This document shows, in pieces, positions 34,583 to 44,126 of a stretch of 64,000 nt of DNA. The number at the start of each line of letters is the position of its first letter. Position 1 is the stretch's first letter. Under the pieces are notes generated by a model. That model was given only the letters and a program-made list of their open reading frames with translations, made no database searches and was not told the DNA's origin. The translations under genes were made by a program, and so were the position numbers. This DNA comes from Cellulophaga baltica (GTDB taxonomy: Bacteria > Bacteroidota > Bacteroidia > Flavobacteriales > Flavobacteriaceae): positions 124,001-188,000 of the forward strand of contig NZ_JAHKQN010000015.1 in assembly GCF_018861125.1 (NCBI RefSeq). Reading direction: 5' to 3'.

Positions 34583-36498
34583 TTCAAATATTTTTGAATA
34601 CCAATTTCAATTAAAGCAAATAATAGTGCTAAAATAACAAACCATTTCCAAAGCTCGTTGATGCTATTATCTTTTTCTAATGCTTCAAATAAATCTGTTA
34701 TAGAGTTATTTTTAGAAGTTGCATTAAGTTGTTTAAGATTGTAATACGTTAAGTTACTCTCTGTTCTCGGATAATTAAAACTGATATATTTAAGTGTTTC
34801 GTTTTTATTTTTAATACTATACACACCATCTTCACTAGGTTGACCATTAAAAGTTAAGGTTACTTTGTTCAAAAATGGTTGCTGTTGTGGTATAAACTCA
34901 ATGTTCTCTTTAGTAATTTTTAAAATTTCATCTTTAGGTAATGTTATAGCAACATCAATAACCTCATTAGTTCCTAAAGAGCTATATAAGTCTTCTTGCT
35001 GTAAACTTTCAACACCCATTTTATAAAAAGTTGGAACAATTAAAGGAGAATTTTTGAAGTTTGAAAAATTGCCAGAAAGTGGAGAGGTAAACATATAAAT
35101 ACCCTTTTTACCCGTTAAAAATGAAGTACCATTCGCATAGGATAGTATACTTGGTAATTTAGATTTTATTTCAAATGATTGATTTGCTTTTGGGTATTGA
35201 AAATTGGTTACTTTCTTGTCAAAAACTGAAGTATATAACGGGTGGTCAAAATTAATAGTGGTAATTTCTTGATTATTAGTTGTTTTGTTCGAAATTACAA
35301 TTCCGAAATTAGATAAAACTGCATTGTAATTGTTTTTTTGTGCATTGTTATTTGGTATAACAACAATACTTCCTCCATTTTGAGAAAAGGTAATTAACGC
35401 TTGTTGTAACACACTAGGTATTTGTTCTAATTCGTTCAAAACAATTAAATTTTGTGATGCTAATACGCTGTAATTTAATTTGTTTATAGAAGTTGATTCA
35501 AAATTAAACTCATCCTCAGTGTAAATTCTACTTAAATAGTTTGTGTCTAACCCAATTACTAAAACATTAATTTTTTCTTTTTTATTAATGCTGAAATAGA
35601 ATTGGTTATCGTAATCTAAACCAGAATCATTTAAAGTTATTTTTCCTAATATTTCTTTGTTGTTAGGTACTGTGAAAGCTACTGATGTAATTTTATCACC
35701 ATTAAAATCAGTGGCTAATTTAGCAATTAGTTTTTCATTGTTATAAACAGATAATGGTATATTTTCAACACCTCCATAATTTGATAAAATAACCTTTAAT
35801 TCAAGGTTATCACCCATGTTTTTATCAACATATAAACTGTCAATTGAAATATTAATATTTTCACTAGACTTAACTTTTATATAGTGTTTTTCAATTTTTG
35901 AAATGCTATCTGTTTTATGATTTGAATTGTTTGTCGTTTGAAAATCAGAAATCAACACAAGATTTTTTTGTGTATCATAAGTATTACTAAACAAAGTATT
36001 TGCTTTTAAAGTAATCTCATTTAAAGTTAATTGATTGCTTGAAAAAGGTAACTTTAATAAATTGCTTTGTATTTCCTTTAAAGTATTATTCCTGTAGATT
36101 GTATTGTTGGTAAAAAGGCTTAATTTTTGATTGCTTGGAGCTTCTTTTAAAAGAGTTTGAATGGTTTTTTCAAGTAAAGAAACATTCCCTTTTTTTGCCT
36201 GCATGCTAAACGAATTGTCAATATATATAACGGTTTCTTTTTTTAGTAAGGCAGTTTTATTCGCGAAAAATGGTTGTGCAAAAGCAATGATTATAGCTGT
36301 AAAAAGTAGTAATCTAGTACACAACAACAACAACTTTTTTATCGATTTACTTTTTCTTGATGAAGCAACTACTTTCTGTAGCATTTTCACGTTGGTAAAA
36401 GGTGTTTTTTTAAATCTGCGTAATTGAAATAAATGAACTAGAATAGGAATGATGAGAAGTAATAAGCCCCAAAGTATTTCTGGATTTTTAAATTGCAT
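34579..36498 (-). CDS. BatA-type membrane protein with N-terminal double-transmembrane domain
   Basis: About 640 residues from ATG 36498. An upstream in-frame ATG at 36567 would overlap the GIY-YIG gene, and the family start MQFKNPEILWGLLLL fits the internal ATG. Two transmembrane helices at the N-terminus (about 5-25 and 57-75) flank RRFKKTPFTNV, as in the BatA/aerotolerance double-transmembrane domain. A von Willebrand-like domain follows (YIDNSFSM) and the final helix lies at the C-terminus. The role in this phylum is unclear, though related proteins accompany Bat operons. It overlaps the dihydroorotase-like gene by 4 bases. Confidence 0.82.
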   Translation of the reverse strand: MQFKNPEILWGLLLLIIPILVHLFQLRRFKKTPFTNVKMLQKVVASSRKSKSIKKLLLLCTRLLLFTAIIIAFAQPFFANKTALLKKETVIYIDNSFSMQAKKGNVSLLEKTIQTLLKEAPSNQKLSLFTNNTIYRNNTLKEIQSNLLKLPFSSNQLTLNEITLKANTLFSNTYDTQKNLVLISDFQTTNNSNHKTDSISKIEKHYIKVKSSENINISIDSLYVDKNMGDNLELKVILSNYGGVENIPLSVYNNEKLIAKLATDFNGDKITSVAFTVPNNKEILGKITLNDSGLDYDNQFYFSINKKEKINVLVIGLDTNYLSRIYTEDEFNFESTSINKLNYSVLASQNLIVLNELEQIPSVLQQALITFSQNGGSIVVIPNNNAQKNNYNAVLSNFGIVISNKTTNNQEITTINFDHPLYTSVFDKKVTNFQYPKANQSFEIKSKLPSILSYANGTSFLTGKKGIYMFTSPLSGNFSNFKNSPLIVPTFYKMGVESLQQEDLYSSLGTNEVIDVAITLPKDEILKITKENIEFIPQQQPFLNKVTLTFNGQPSEDGVYSIKNKNETLKYISFNYPRTESNLTYYNLKQLNATSKNNSITDLFEALEKDNSINELWKWFVILALLFALIEIGIQKYLK

Positions 36499-36547
36499 TC
36501 CTAAATTTTGTTTCGCAAATATAATTAAAATTAGATTGTTGTTTGGT

Positions 36548-36898
36548 TTAATTGTACCAAACCGCATACCTTTTTCGGCGAAGTTCTAAAGCTAATTTTT
36601 CTTCCATCGCTAAAGCTTCTTTTCTTGTGCTTAACGGTGCAATGTGATTGTATAGACTAGGTCTTAAATAACTACCGTATTTCTCAACTATATTAGCCGA
36701 TAATTTGTGTCCTTTTTTGTTAACATACCCTGTTTTATGTTGTTCAAAACGCTCTTTTGGGGTTTTGCTAGTCATGCCTACATATAAACATTCAAGTACG
36801 CCGTTAAATTGCGGATTAGCTAAACGAAACCTCGTGTTTTCAGTATAAACTTTTTTCCGAAGCTCAATAACGTAAATGCGATACTCTATTTTTGGCAT
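36548..36898 (-). CDS. GIY-YIG-like small nuclease-family protein
   Basis: 116 residues. YVIEL and CLYVGMTSKTPKERFEQHKTG give the two-strand and helix pattern of GIY-YIG domains, with the conserved Arg of PKERF and a Glu in the AMEEKLALEL helix. Proteins of this size often act in DNA or rRNA-associated processing, but this one has no extra domain to say how. It lies between a GT2 gene (9 bases after) and a BatA-type gene on the same strand. Confidence 0.68.
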   Translation of the reverse strand: MPKIEYRIYVIELRKKVYTENTRFRLANPQFNGVLECLYVGMTSKTPKERFEQHKTGYVNKKGHKLSANIVEKYGSYLRPSLYNHIAPLSTRKEALAMEEKLALELRRKRYAVWYN

Positions 36899-36907
36899 AT
36901 TTTTTAT

Positions 36908-37915
36908 TTAGCAGAAAAAATAATAATCTTTTGAAGCTTGTAAGTTTTGTTTTTCTAAGTAAGAAGTTATTGCTTTTTGGTCATCATCATTAGCAACGGT
37001 GATAATAACCTTTAAATTATCAAGGTTTTTAATAATTGTGTACGATTGCATTTTAACATCATAAATATGTTTGCCTATTTTCTTTTCATTATCGCAAACC
37101 CAAATAAAATCTATTTCTTTATCAATTAGTTTAGTAGCTACTGATTTCCCTTTTTTTCCTGCTCCCCAAACAACTAATTTATCTGAAGGCTTAAAATCTA
37201 ATTTTGTAAAATAGTTGATTTTTAAGTCTAAAAAAGAATTTTCAGCATAATGCTCACTAGTACGCGATGCTCTTACGCTATAATCTCTCCAGTGGTGTAA
37301 AACAATATCGCAAGGTATGCAAATGTAATTATGTTCGTAAAAACGGAATGCTAAATCATAATCTTCGGGGTAGGTGTTTGGTCTAAAACCACCACATGCA
37401 TCAAAATCAGATTTATAAGCCATCCAACAAGGTGACGGAATTACGCATTCTTTATATATTTCAGAATAATTTAAACCAGTTGCTGTGAGTGAATTTAGCC
37501 ATTTTTCATATCGTAAATAACCATCATTTACACCATTTTTAGAAAAATATTTTACTTGACCAATAGCAATATGCTTTTTACCATGTTGCAAAAGCGAATT
37601 AACCATGATTTTAATTCGATTAGGAGTCATAATATCATCAGAATCCATTCTAGAAATAAAATCACCGGAGGTTTTGGTGTATGCTAATTGTAGGGCATCA
37701 ATAATACCTGATCCACTGTTTTTAAACACTTTAATGCGGTTATCTTTTGTAGTGTAAATATCTAAGAGGTCTCGACTACTATCTGTAGAGCCGTCATCAA
37801 TTGCAATTACTTCAAAGTTTGAATAGGTTTGTGATCGTATCGATTCAAGACATTCAATAAGGTAGTTTTCAGTATTTTTAAAAGGGATTATAATACTAAC
37901 TAAGGGGTTTAGCAT
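36908..37915 (-). CDS. Family 2 glycosyltransferase with C-terminal nucleotide-binding-like domain
   Basis: 335 residues. The N-terminal GT2 domain (about 1-215) starts SIIIPFKNTENYL and has the DDGSTD, SRMDSDD and PEDYDLAFR motifs of family 2 enzymes. From about residue 240 an added domain begins KLVVWGAGKKGKSVA, a GxGxxG-like Rossmann fold, and ends with a short aromatic tail. The fusion is seen in a few sugar-modifying glycosyltransferases and might bind a nucleotide or regulate the enzyme. It overlaps the preceding membrane protein gene by 20 bases. Confidence 0.85.
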   Translation of the reverse strand: MLNPLVSIIIPFKNTENYLIECLESIRSQTYSNFEVIAIDDGSTDSSRDLLDIYTTKDNRIKVFKNSGSGIIDALQLAYTKTSGDFISRMDSDDIMTPNRIKIMVNSLLQHGKKHIAIGQVKYFSKNGVNDGYLRYEKWLNSLTATGLNYSEIYKECVIPSPCWMAYKSDFDACGGFRPNTYPEDYDLAFRFYEHNYICIPCDIVLHHWRDYSVRASRTSEHYAENSFLDLKINYFTKLDFKPSDKLVVWGAGKKGKSVATKLIDKEIDFIWVCDNEKKIGKHIYDVKMQSYTIIKNLDNLKVIITVANDDDQKAITSYLEKQNLQASKDYYFFC

Positions 37916-38381
37916 TCTTATTTTTTTTGTACAGCTTCTTTTGTTCTTTTGGCTTTAATTGTAAATTTTTAACTAGTTTATCTCTAGTAGGTGTTTGTAT
38001 CGCTAAATATATAACTAAACAAACTGCAATATTAAAATATAAAACGTAACCATTTCTCATAAATATAAGGAGAGCTAAAATAGCTGGCGCTTCAATACAA
38101 GCAAATTTTACGATTAATGCTTTTTGGTATTGTATCAGTTTTTTATTTAAAGAATCATTTTTGTTAATAGCAGTTACAGTTTTTCTAAATAAATAAATAC
38201 TCCCAAAATAGCCAAGTATAGCAAAAATAGGTACTAAGTAAATAAATATATCACCAGTAACTTCAAAATTAGTTACAAAACCAACGCCATAAAAGTATGA
38301 TATAGCTCCTAAAATAACTAGCCCAAGCACAAGAGCAATATGTATAATTTTTAAAGTCGGAATTAATTTTCTTTTATCCAT
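37896..38381 (-). CDS. Four-helix membrane protein, unknown
   Basis: 161 residues. Four predicted transmembrane helices (about 12-32, 42-65, 88-106, 110-128) are followed by a basic, Lys-rich cytoplasmic tail. No family is recognised. Its 3' end overlaps the GT2 gene start by 20 bases, so the two are probably translated together. It may be a partner in a cell-surface glycan pathway. Confidence 0.75.
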   Translation of the reverse strand: MDKRKLIPTLKIIHIALVLGLVILGAISYFYGVGFVTNFEVTGDIFIYLVPIFAILGYFGSIYLFRKTVTAINKNDSLNKKLIQYQKALIVKFACIEAPAILALLIFMRNGYVLYFNIAVCLVIYLAIQTPTRDKLVKNLQLKPKEQKKLYKKNKNAKPLS

Positions 38382-38554
38382 TATAATTCAAATTTCGTTT
38401 AAAAATATGAAAAGTTAATCAGAATTAAATGTTAATTTTTTTAACAATTTAAGTTTAGATACTAGATAACGTTAAGCTAACCTGTTAACTTTTTATTAAA
38501 GACTCCTTAATATAAGTTAAATACTTGCTTAACATAGTTAGTAGGCAATTTAGA

Positions 38555-38562
38555 TAGTTTTG
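38555..38562 (+). promoter_or_regulatory. Candidate -7 element of the collagen-like lipoprotein gene
   Basis: TAGTTTTG matches TAnnTTTG and ends 33 bases before the ATG at 38596. A TTG at 38525-38527 is upstream but loosely spaced for a -33 element. Confidence 0.4.
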
Positions 38563-38595
38563 AAACGGAAAAAATAATCGATAAACTTTTACTTT

Positions 38596-40128
38596 ATGAA
38601 AACTATGAAAAAAATTATGATGAGTGCTTTATTGCTCTCACTTATGGGATTGACTGTTGTAAGTTGTGATCCTGAGGATGGAGTTGACGGTACTGATGGT
38701 ATTGACGGTGTTGATGGTCAAGACGGTGCTGATGGTGAAGACGGAGAAGATTTAACAGGTGAAATTACTATGTTCGAAAACAAATCTTCTTTAGAACCTT
38801 TGGTTGCCATACAATCTCAATTTAATTATGTGGAAGCTTATTCGTTAATTAGTTCTTCTGATGAACTTGCTGATGGTTTTAAATTATTGGGAGCTCAAGA
38901 TGGAGCTGGTTTGTTAAATGATGGAGATGGTTATATTTATATAGTTAATGCAGAAGATGATCACGCAGTATCAAGAATTCATTTTGATGCAAATTTAAAT
39001 CCAACAGGTGGAGAATGGTTATTAACTGATGATGTTGCTGATGAAGCGCGCCAATGTTCTGGTACAATGTGGGAAGCTGCAATACATGGTGGTACTCAAG
39101 ACCTTTTCTTATCAGCATCAGAAAGTATTAATTATGATGTAAAAGGTATTGATCCTTATATTGAAACTCCAACACCAACTGCAGATTTTGGTTTAGATGC
39201 ATTAGGAGAGTTTTCGTGGGAAAATGCGGTTCCTTTGCCTAAAGATGCATATTCTGGCAAAACAGTTATAATTGGTGGTGATGATGATTCTTCTGACTCT
39301 GAAGGTCAAGTTACTTTATATTATTCTGAAAATGGTGATGCAGATTTAACTGATGGTAAAATTTACGTATTACGTTTAAAGGAAGTATCTGACGGTGCAG
39401 GTGGCGTAGAGGATGTAATTGCTGGTGAGATTTACAATGAAAGTAATTTAGACATTAAAATTTCTTATGATGTTGAGTTTGTTGAAATTGAAAATGGAGC
39501 GACATTGACTAAAGATGAAATGGAAGATGCTTGTATTGCAGTTCAAGCTTCTGCATTTATGAGAGTTGAAGACGTTGATTATCAAAAAGGTTCAGATGAA
39601 AATGGTAGAAACGTGTATTTTGCAGTAACAGGTAGAGGACCAGGAGCTGGCACCTATAATGACTGGGGAACTGTTTATAAATTAGAATTAGACGAAGATT
39701 CACCTTTAACAGGTTCTCTAACTCAAATTGTAAGTGGAAATACTGATACTAACAATGCAGATGGTAACAATAGCTTATTGCAGAGTCCTGATAATATTTG
39801 TGTAACAGAAAACTTTGTTTATTATCAAGAAGATCCAAATTCTTTTGACAGAGATCATGCTGCTTATATATACCAAACTAACTTAAATGGAGACAACTCT
39901 CAAGTAGTTTTAGAGTTATTAATTCGTCAAGATTTAGATCCAACAGGAAGTACAGGGTATAGCGGTGAGTTTGGTGCATTAATTGATGTTTCTGATAAAA
40001 TTGGAGAGCCTGATACGTTTATGTTGGCTTTACAACCTCATTATTGGGAAAGTGATGATTTTGTTTCAGATGGTTTACCTGACGATCAAGGAGGGCAAAT
40101 TGTATTGTTAAAAGGATTACCTAGATAA
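38596..40128 (+). CDS. Lipoprotein with collagen-like DGxDGx repeats, PhoX/DUF839-like
   Basis: 510 residues. A lipoprotein signal ends at VVSCDPEDG, followed by an acidic tract of repeated DGx units (about 26-52), which is collagen-like in period but Asp-rich. The rest is acidic and beta-rich. Segments such as ECSGTMW-like QCSGTMWEAA, GKTVIIGGDDDSSDSEGQ and LLQSPDNICVTENFVYYQEDP resemble PhoX/DUF839 propellers, which bind calcium and phosphate esters. I would call it PhoX-like with moderate confidence only. It is outer-membrane or surface anchored, 68 bases before a di-heme peroxidase gene on the same strand. Confidence 0.7.
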   Translation: MKTMKKIMMSALLLSLMGLTVVSCDPEDGVDGTDGIDGVDGQDGADGEDGEDLTGEITMFENKSSLEPLVAIQSQFNYVEAYSLISSSDELADGFKLLGAQDGAGLLNDGDGYIYIVNAEDDHAVSRIHFDANLNPTGGEWLLTDDVADEARQCSGTMWEAAIHGGTQDLFLSASESINYDVKGIDPYIETPTPTADFGLDALGEFSWENAVPLPKDAYSGKTVIIGGDDDSSDSEGQVTLYYSENGDADLTDGKIYVLRLKEVSDGAGGVEDVIAGEIYNESNLDIKISYDVEFVEIENGATLTKDEMEDACIAVQASAFMRVEDVDYQKGSDENGRNVYFAVTGRGPGAGTYNDWGTVYKLELDEDSPLTGSLTQIVSGNTDTNNADGNNSLLQSPDNICVTENFVYYQEDPNSFDRDHAAYIYQTNLNGDNSQVVLELLIRQDLDPTGSTGYSGEFGALIDVSDKIGEPDTFMLALQPHYWESDDFVSDGLPDDQGGQIVLLKGLPR

Positions 40129-40141
40129 GATAAAAGAACTT

Positions 40142-40174
40142 AAAAAAGCCTCCAAGTTTCACTTGGGGGTTTTT
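40142..40174 (+). terminator. Terminator or attenuator between lipoprotein and peroxidase genes
   Basis: A stem with CCTCCAAGT (40149-40157) and ACTTGGGGG (40161-40169), one G-U pair, flanked by an A tract and a T run. It begins 14 bases after the lipoprotein gene and ends 22 bases before the peroxidase ATG, so some read-through is likely if they are co-expressed. Confidence 0.7.
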
Positions 40175-40196
40175 GTATTACAAAATAGTGTATTGT

Positions 40197-42002
40197 ATGT
40201 TGAAATATGTATTGAATATTTTCTTTTTCTGTTTTTTGATTAGTTGTAAGCAAGAGCCTAAAGAAAAAGAAATGGAAACCCTTGTTGATTTTAGTTTGGC
40301 TCATGAATATTATTTAAAAAACGTAACCCATGCTGTTGAAGAGATAGATTCTCTCATGTTATATAAGTCAAGTGACTCGGTTTCAAAAAAAATATTTAAA
40401 AACCTAAGGCTTTCATTTAAAAAAGCAGAACCATATATTTCTTATTTAAAGCCAAGTGTTGGGCACAGAATAAACGGTCCTGCGTTACCTATTTTAGCTG
40501 AAGACACAGGTAAAATATTAATGCCTTATGGTTTGCAAAAAATTGAAGAAAGTATATTTGAGGGTGAGGGTGAAAAAGTATATCAAGAAGAATTAAGAAT
40601 TACTAAAGGTCTGTTACAAAACCTTCAAAAATATATAGTGAAGAGGCCATTAAATGAACAACGTTTTTTTATAGCTACTCATGAGCAGTTATTACGTGTT
40701 GTAAGTCATGGAATTTCTGGTTTTGATACACCTGTAAGCCATTTTGGCATTAATGAGAGCGCGGTTTCATTAAATAGCTTAAAAGAGGTTTATAAATTAA
40801 GTATTCAATCAGTTGTTTTTACAAAAAATAAAGAATTAGATGTAGATTTTATAAATACAATAGATAAAGCAGTTGCTTATATTAGAAATAATCCTGATTT
40901 TGATACTTTTGATAGGTATACGTTCATTAGAGATTATTTTAACCCTATAACTCGTAACTGGGTAGCAGTTCGTAAAGAAACTGGAATATGGGAAGGGGCG
41001 GATAACAAGGTTTTTAATTTTGATGCACCAACATTTTTTGAAACAAATACATTTAATGTAAATCACTTTCTACCTGTTGTAAATAAGAAACAATTGAAAG
41101 ATCAAATTGCTTTGGGAAAAAAGTTGTATAAAGATAAAAACCTTTCATTGAGTAAAAAAATGGCCTGTATAACCTGCCATGATCCTAATAAAGGATATGC
41201 AGATGGACTAAAACAAAATTTAGATAATAGCGGTAATCCTTTACAAAGAAATTCACCTACATTACTAAATGCCATTTACCAAAAAGCCTTTTTTTGGGAT
41301 GGGAGATCACCTACTTTAGATGATCAAATTTCAGCTGTATTTTCTAATACTTTGGAGTTTGATTCTAAGGTCCATAGCTTTTCTACTGAGATTTTAAAAG
41401 ATAGTTCATATGTAAAAATTTTTAAAGATGTATATGGTAAAATACCAACTAAAAATATTGAAATAATTAGAGCTATATCTTCTTACGTAGCTACTTTACA
41501 GAGTTTTAATTCTAAATTCGATAGAAATATAAGAGCAGAAATAGACACTTATACTCAAGAAGAAAAAGATGGGATGAATCTTTTTATGGGAAAAGCGTTG
41601 TGTGCAACATGTCATTTTATGCCCTTAACAAACGGTACTGTGCCACCATTTTTTGATGAAACTGAAAAAGAAGTTATTGGGGTTGCTAAAACATCAAATA
41701 ATAAAGAAATTGATACAGATACGGGCTTCTATTTTATGTATGAAGAGCCTTTGCATAAAGGTATGTTTAAAACCCCTACGGTTAGAAATGTAGCGTTAAC
41801 AGCGCCTTATATGCATAACGGAGCTTATAATACTTTAGAACAGGTTATTGACTTTTATAATAAGGGCGGAGGTGGAGGTTTAGGTTTTGATGTGCCACAT
41901 CAAACCTTACCTTTTGATGAGTTAAGTTTAACAGTAAAAGAGCAAGAATCTTTAGTTGCTTTTATGAAAACACTTACTGATGCAAGTGTTGCTACTTATT
42001 AA
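40197..42002 (+). CDS. Di-heme cytochrome c peroxidase (MauG/CcpA type) lipoprotein
   Basis: About 601 residues from ATG 40197. An in-frame TTG at 40173 lies inside the terminator and is rejected. The lipoprotein signal ends at FLISC. Residues about 20-255 form a helical region without heme motifs, atypical for the family. The peroxidase part has two CxxCH heme sites, CITCH (Cys324-His328) and CATCH (Cys469-His473), with MHNGAY later. Such enzymes reduce peroxide or oxidise protein partners in the periplasm. The extra N-terminal part may bind the partner, perhaps the neighbouring lipoprotein. Confidence 0.9.
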   Translation: MLKYVLNIFFFCFLISCKQEPKEKEMETLVDFSLAHEYYLKNVTHAVEEIDSLMLYKSSDSVSKKIFKNLRLSFKKAEPYISYLKPSVGHRINGPALPILAEDTGKILMPYGLQKIEESIFEGEGEKVYQEELRITKGLLQNLQKYIVKRPLNEQRFFIATHEQLLRVVSHGISGFDTPVSHFGINESAVSLNSLKEVYKLSIQSVVFTKNKELDVDFINTIDKAVAYIRNNPDFDTFDRYTFIRDYFNPITRNWVAVRKETGIWEGADNKVFNFDAPTFFETNTFNVNHFLPVVNKKQLKDQIALGKKLYKDKNLSLSKKMACITCHDPNKGYADGLKQNLDNSGNPLQRNSPTLLNAIYQKAFFWDGRSPTLDDQISAVFSNTLEFDSKVHSFSTEILKDSSYVKIFKDVYGKIPTKNIEIIRAISSYVATLQSFNSKFDRNIRAEIDTYTQEEKDGMNLFMGKALCATCHFMPLTNGTVPPFFDETEKEVIGVAKTSNNKEIDTDTGFYFMYEEPLHKGMFKTPTVRNVALTAPYMHNGAYNTLEQVIDFYNKGGGGGLGFDVPHQTLPFDELSLTVKEQESLVAFMKTLTDASVATY

Positions 42003-42763
42003 AATTTTTCAAAAACACCTAAGCCAAATAAGGCAAAATCATATTTAGAAGGGTCATTTGGGTCTAAATTTTTAAGATTTAGATCCAACTCTTTTAAAGC
42101 TTTAGCGTCATTTTGTTTTCTAGTCAATAGACCAAGTTTACGTGCTACATTACCAGAGTGCACATCTAATGGACAAGACAGTGCAGAACTTGATATTTTT
42201 TTCCAGATACCAAAATCTACACCTGTTGATGCATCGCGAACCATCCAACGTAAAAACATATTAATGCGTTTAGCAGCAGAACCTTTTAATGGGTCTGAAA
42301 CATGTTTAGTAGTTCTTGTAGGGTGTGGCATTTCAAAAAAAACTTTTTTAAATGCAGTAATAGATGGTTGCAGTGAATCATTAATAATATATTTCTCAAA
42401 AACAGCTTCTAGTCCACCATGGTTTAGGTAAATATTTCTAAGACTTTTTATAAAGAATTTTAAATCTTCACCATTAAATGTTCTATGCTTAAATTCATCA
42501 AATCGAGCTAAATCATCTTCTTCATAATTCATTATAAAATCATAAGGTGAGTCGTCTAGCAAAGTCATCATCTTTTTAGCATTTGTGATTATGCTTTTTC
42601 TGTTTCCCCAAGCAATTGTTGCTGTTAAAAAACCACTAATCTCAATATCTTCTTTTAAAGAAAAACTATGCGGAATTTGAATGGGGTCTGTATCTAAAAA
42701 AGTTGGATGATTGTATTGCAATACCTTCTCATCTAAAAAGGTTTTTAATTCTTCTTTTTTCAT
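41999..42763 (-). CDS. TIGR02757-family protein
   Basis: 254 residues. The pattern SFSLKEDIEISGFLTATIAWGNR near residues 32-55 and LDVHSGNVARKLGLL are typical of TIGR02757, a conserved bacterial family with a helix-hairpin-helix-like appearance and no firm function. It is convergent with the peroxidase gene and overlaps its stop codon region by 4 bases. It lies 5 bases after the CPBP protease gene on the same strand. Confidence 0.8.
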   Translation of the reverse strand: MKKEELKTFLDEKVLQYNHPTFLDTDPIQIPHSFSLKEDIEISGFLTATIAWGNRKSIITNAKKMMTLLDDSPYDFIMNYEEDDLARFDEFKHRTFNGEDLKFFIKSLRNIYLNHGGLEAVFEKYIINDSLQPSITAFKKVFFEMPHPTRTTKHVSDPLKGSAAKRINMFLRWMVRDASTGVDFGIWKKISSSALSCPLDVHSGNVARKLGLLTRKQNDAKALKELDLNLKNLDPNDPSKYDFALFGLGVFEKF

Positions 42764-42768
42764 AACTT

Positions 42769-43326
42769 TTAATCGGGTAAATTTCCTGTTAGCTTTAATA
42801 ATAATGTAGGCACAATTAATATTCCGTTATGGCAAGCGTGTAAAAGTATAGACCAACCTAGCCCTAACTTTACTCTTGTAAAACCAAGAATAAATCCTGC
42901 TGCTATTTGTGGTGCAACCAAAATAGGAGCGAGCCAAATATTTTCAGTAAACGATTCAAAGTTTGTTAGGTGTATTAGCCCAAATAATAATGCGGAATTA
43001 TAATATGCATATTTGAAAAAGTGTGAATTTTTAAAGAAAACTAAAGGCGCTCTAAAAAGTAACTCTTCCAGTAGAGGTGCAAAAATAACAGCTAGTAGAA
43101 AAATTATAAATTCATTGTACTTCTCAAATAGCTGATCCATTCCATGATTGCCAATTTCTGCACCTGTAGCAGTAATGATAATACTCATCAGTATTCCTAA
43201 ACAAAAACTTGTAAAAATGGTAAGTACAAGAATTTTAGTAAAAGCAGTAAACTTTTCTTGTTTTAAGTTTTTATGAAAAGCAATGTATTGAGGCTTTTTT
43301 ATAAATTCCCAAATTTGCTTGATCAT
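42769..43326 (-). CDS. CPBP-family intramembrane metalloprotease
   Basis: 185 residues with about five transmembrane helices. The EExxxR motif is EELLFR (87-92). Two His-containing motifs follow, FGLIH and LLHACHN, giving the membrane-embedded metal site of the Abi/CPBP family (Rce1-like). Substrates are unknown. It overlaps the LolD-like ATPase by 4 bases, indicating co-translation on the minus strand. Confidence 0.88.
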   Translation of the reverse strand: MIKQIWEFIKKPQYIAFHKNLKQEKFTAFTKILVLTIFTSFCLGILMSIIITATGAEIGNHGMDQLFEKYNEFIIFLLAVIFAPLLEELLFRAPLVFFKNSHFFKYAYYNSALLFGLIHLTNFESFTENIWLAPILVAPQIAAGFILGFTRVKLGLGWSILLHACHNGILIVPTLLLKLTGNLPD

Positions 43327-43991
43327 TCTGCATCAACCATTAAACCATCAACAATAGTTAATTTTCTATCAGCCATTGATGCTAATTCATTATTGTGGGT
43401 GATAATAACAAAAGTTTGTCCAAACTCATCTCTAAGTTTAAAAAACAATTTATGGAGGTTGTCGGCACTTTCAGAATCTAAATTCCCACTAGGTTCATCA
43501 GCATAAATAACACTTGGGTTGTTTACTAAAGCACGGGCAACAGCAACACGTTGCTGTTCGCCGCCAGAAAGCTCACTGGGTTTGTGATTGTAACGGTGTG
43601 AAAGGCCTAAAAAGTCAAGTAACTCTTTAGCTCTTTTTTCTGCTTCTGATTTTGAAGCGTTTTTTATAAATGCAGGAATGCAAACGTTTTCTAGGGCTGT
43701 AAATTCAGGTAATAATTGATGAAACTGAAAAATGAAACCTATATTCTCATTTCTAAATTTTGCCAATTCTTTTTCTGTTAATGATGTAATATCAGTGTCT
43801 TTTATTAATAACTGACTATCTTTTTTATTAGACTGAATATCGAGAGTACCCAAAATTTGTAAAAGTGTTGTTTTTCCTGCACCTGATGGGCCAACTATAG
43901 ATACAATTTCACCTTTTTTGATATGCAGATTTACACCTTTTAAGACCTGTAAATCACCATAATATTTTTGGATGTTATTTGCTTTAATCAT
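43323..43991 (-). CDS. ABC transporter ATP-binding protein, LolD/MacB type
   Basis: 222 residues. Walker A GPSGAGKT (about 34-41), signature LSGGEQQR and Walker B VIYADEP are all present. The family includes LolD, the ATPase of lipoprotein release, and MacB-type exporters. No permease gene lies beside it, and it is instead coupled to a CPBP protease gene by a 4-base overlap. The partner permease must be elsewhere, or the unit acts with a non-transport membrane partner. Confidence 0.85.
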   Translation of the reverse strand: MIKANNIQKYYGDLQVLKGVNLHIKKGEIVSIVGPSGAGKTTLLQILGTLDIQSNKKDSQLLIKDTDITSLTEKELAKFRNENIGFIFQFHQLLPEFTALENVCIPAFIKNASKSEAEKRAKELLDFLGLSHRYNHKPSELSGGEQQRVAVARALVNNPSVIYADEPSGNLDSESADNLHKLFFKLRDEFGQTFVIITHNNELASMADRKLTIVDGLMVDAE

Positions 43992-44087
43992 GCAATTTCA
44001 ATTAAAAATATGAAAGTAAGCATTAGCAAAGACATGGCAAAACTTAAGACTAAACTACCTGTATTAGTGAAACTAATAATAATCGAG

Positions 44088-44095
44088 TATTTTTG
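44088..44095 (+). promoter_or_regulatory. Candidate -7 element of folE
   Basis: TATTTTTG matches TAnnTTTG and ends 31 bases before the ATG at 44127. No TTG at clear -33 spacing was found. Confidence 0.42.
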
Positions 44096-44126
44096 CAGGT
44101 ATAATTTATAGTAAAGCGTTTAAGAT

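Noticed and set aside
36499-36567. Longer start for the BatA-type gene
   Set aside because: It would overlap the GIY-YIG gene, and the family start aligns with the internal ATG.
40173-40196. TTG start for the peroxidase gene
   Set aside because: It falls inside the preceding terminator, and the lipoprotein signal is best placed from the ATG at 40197.
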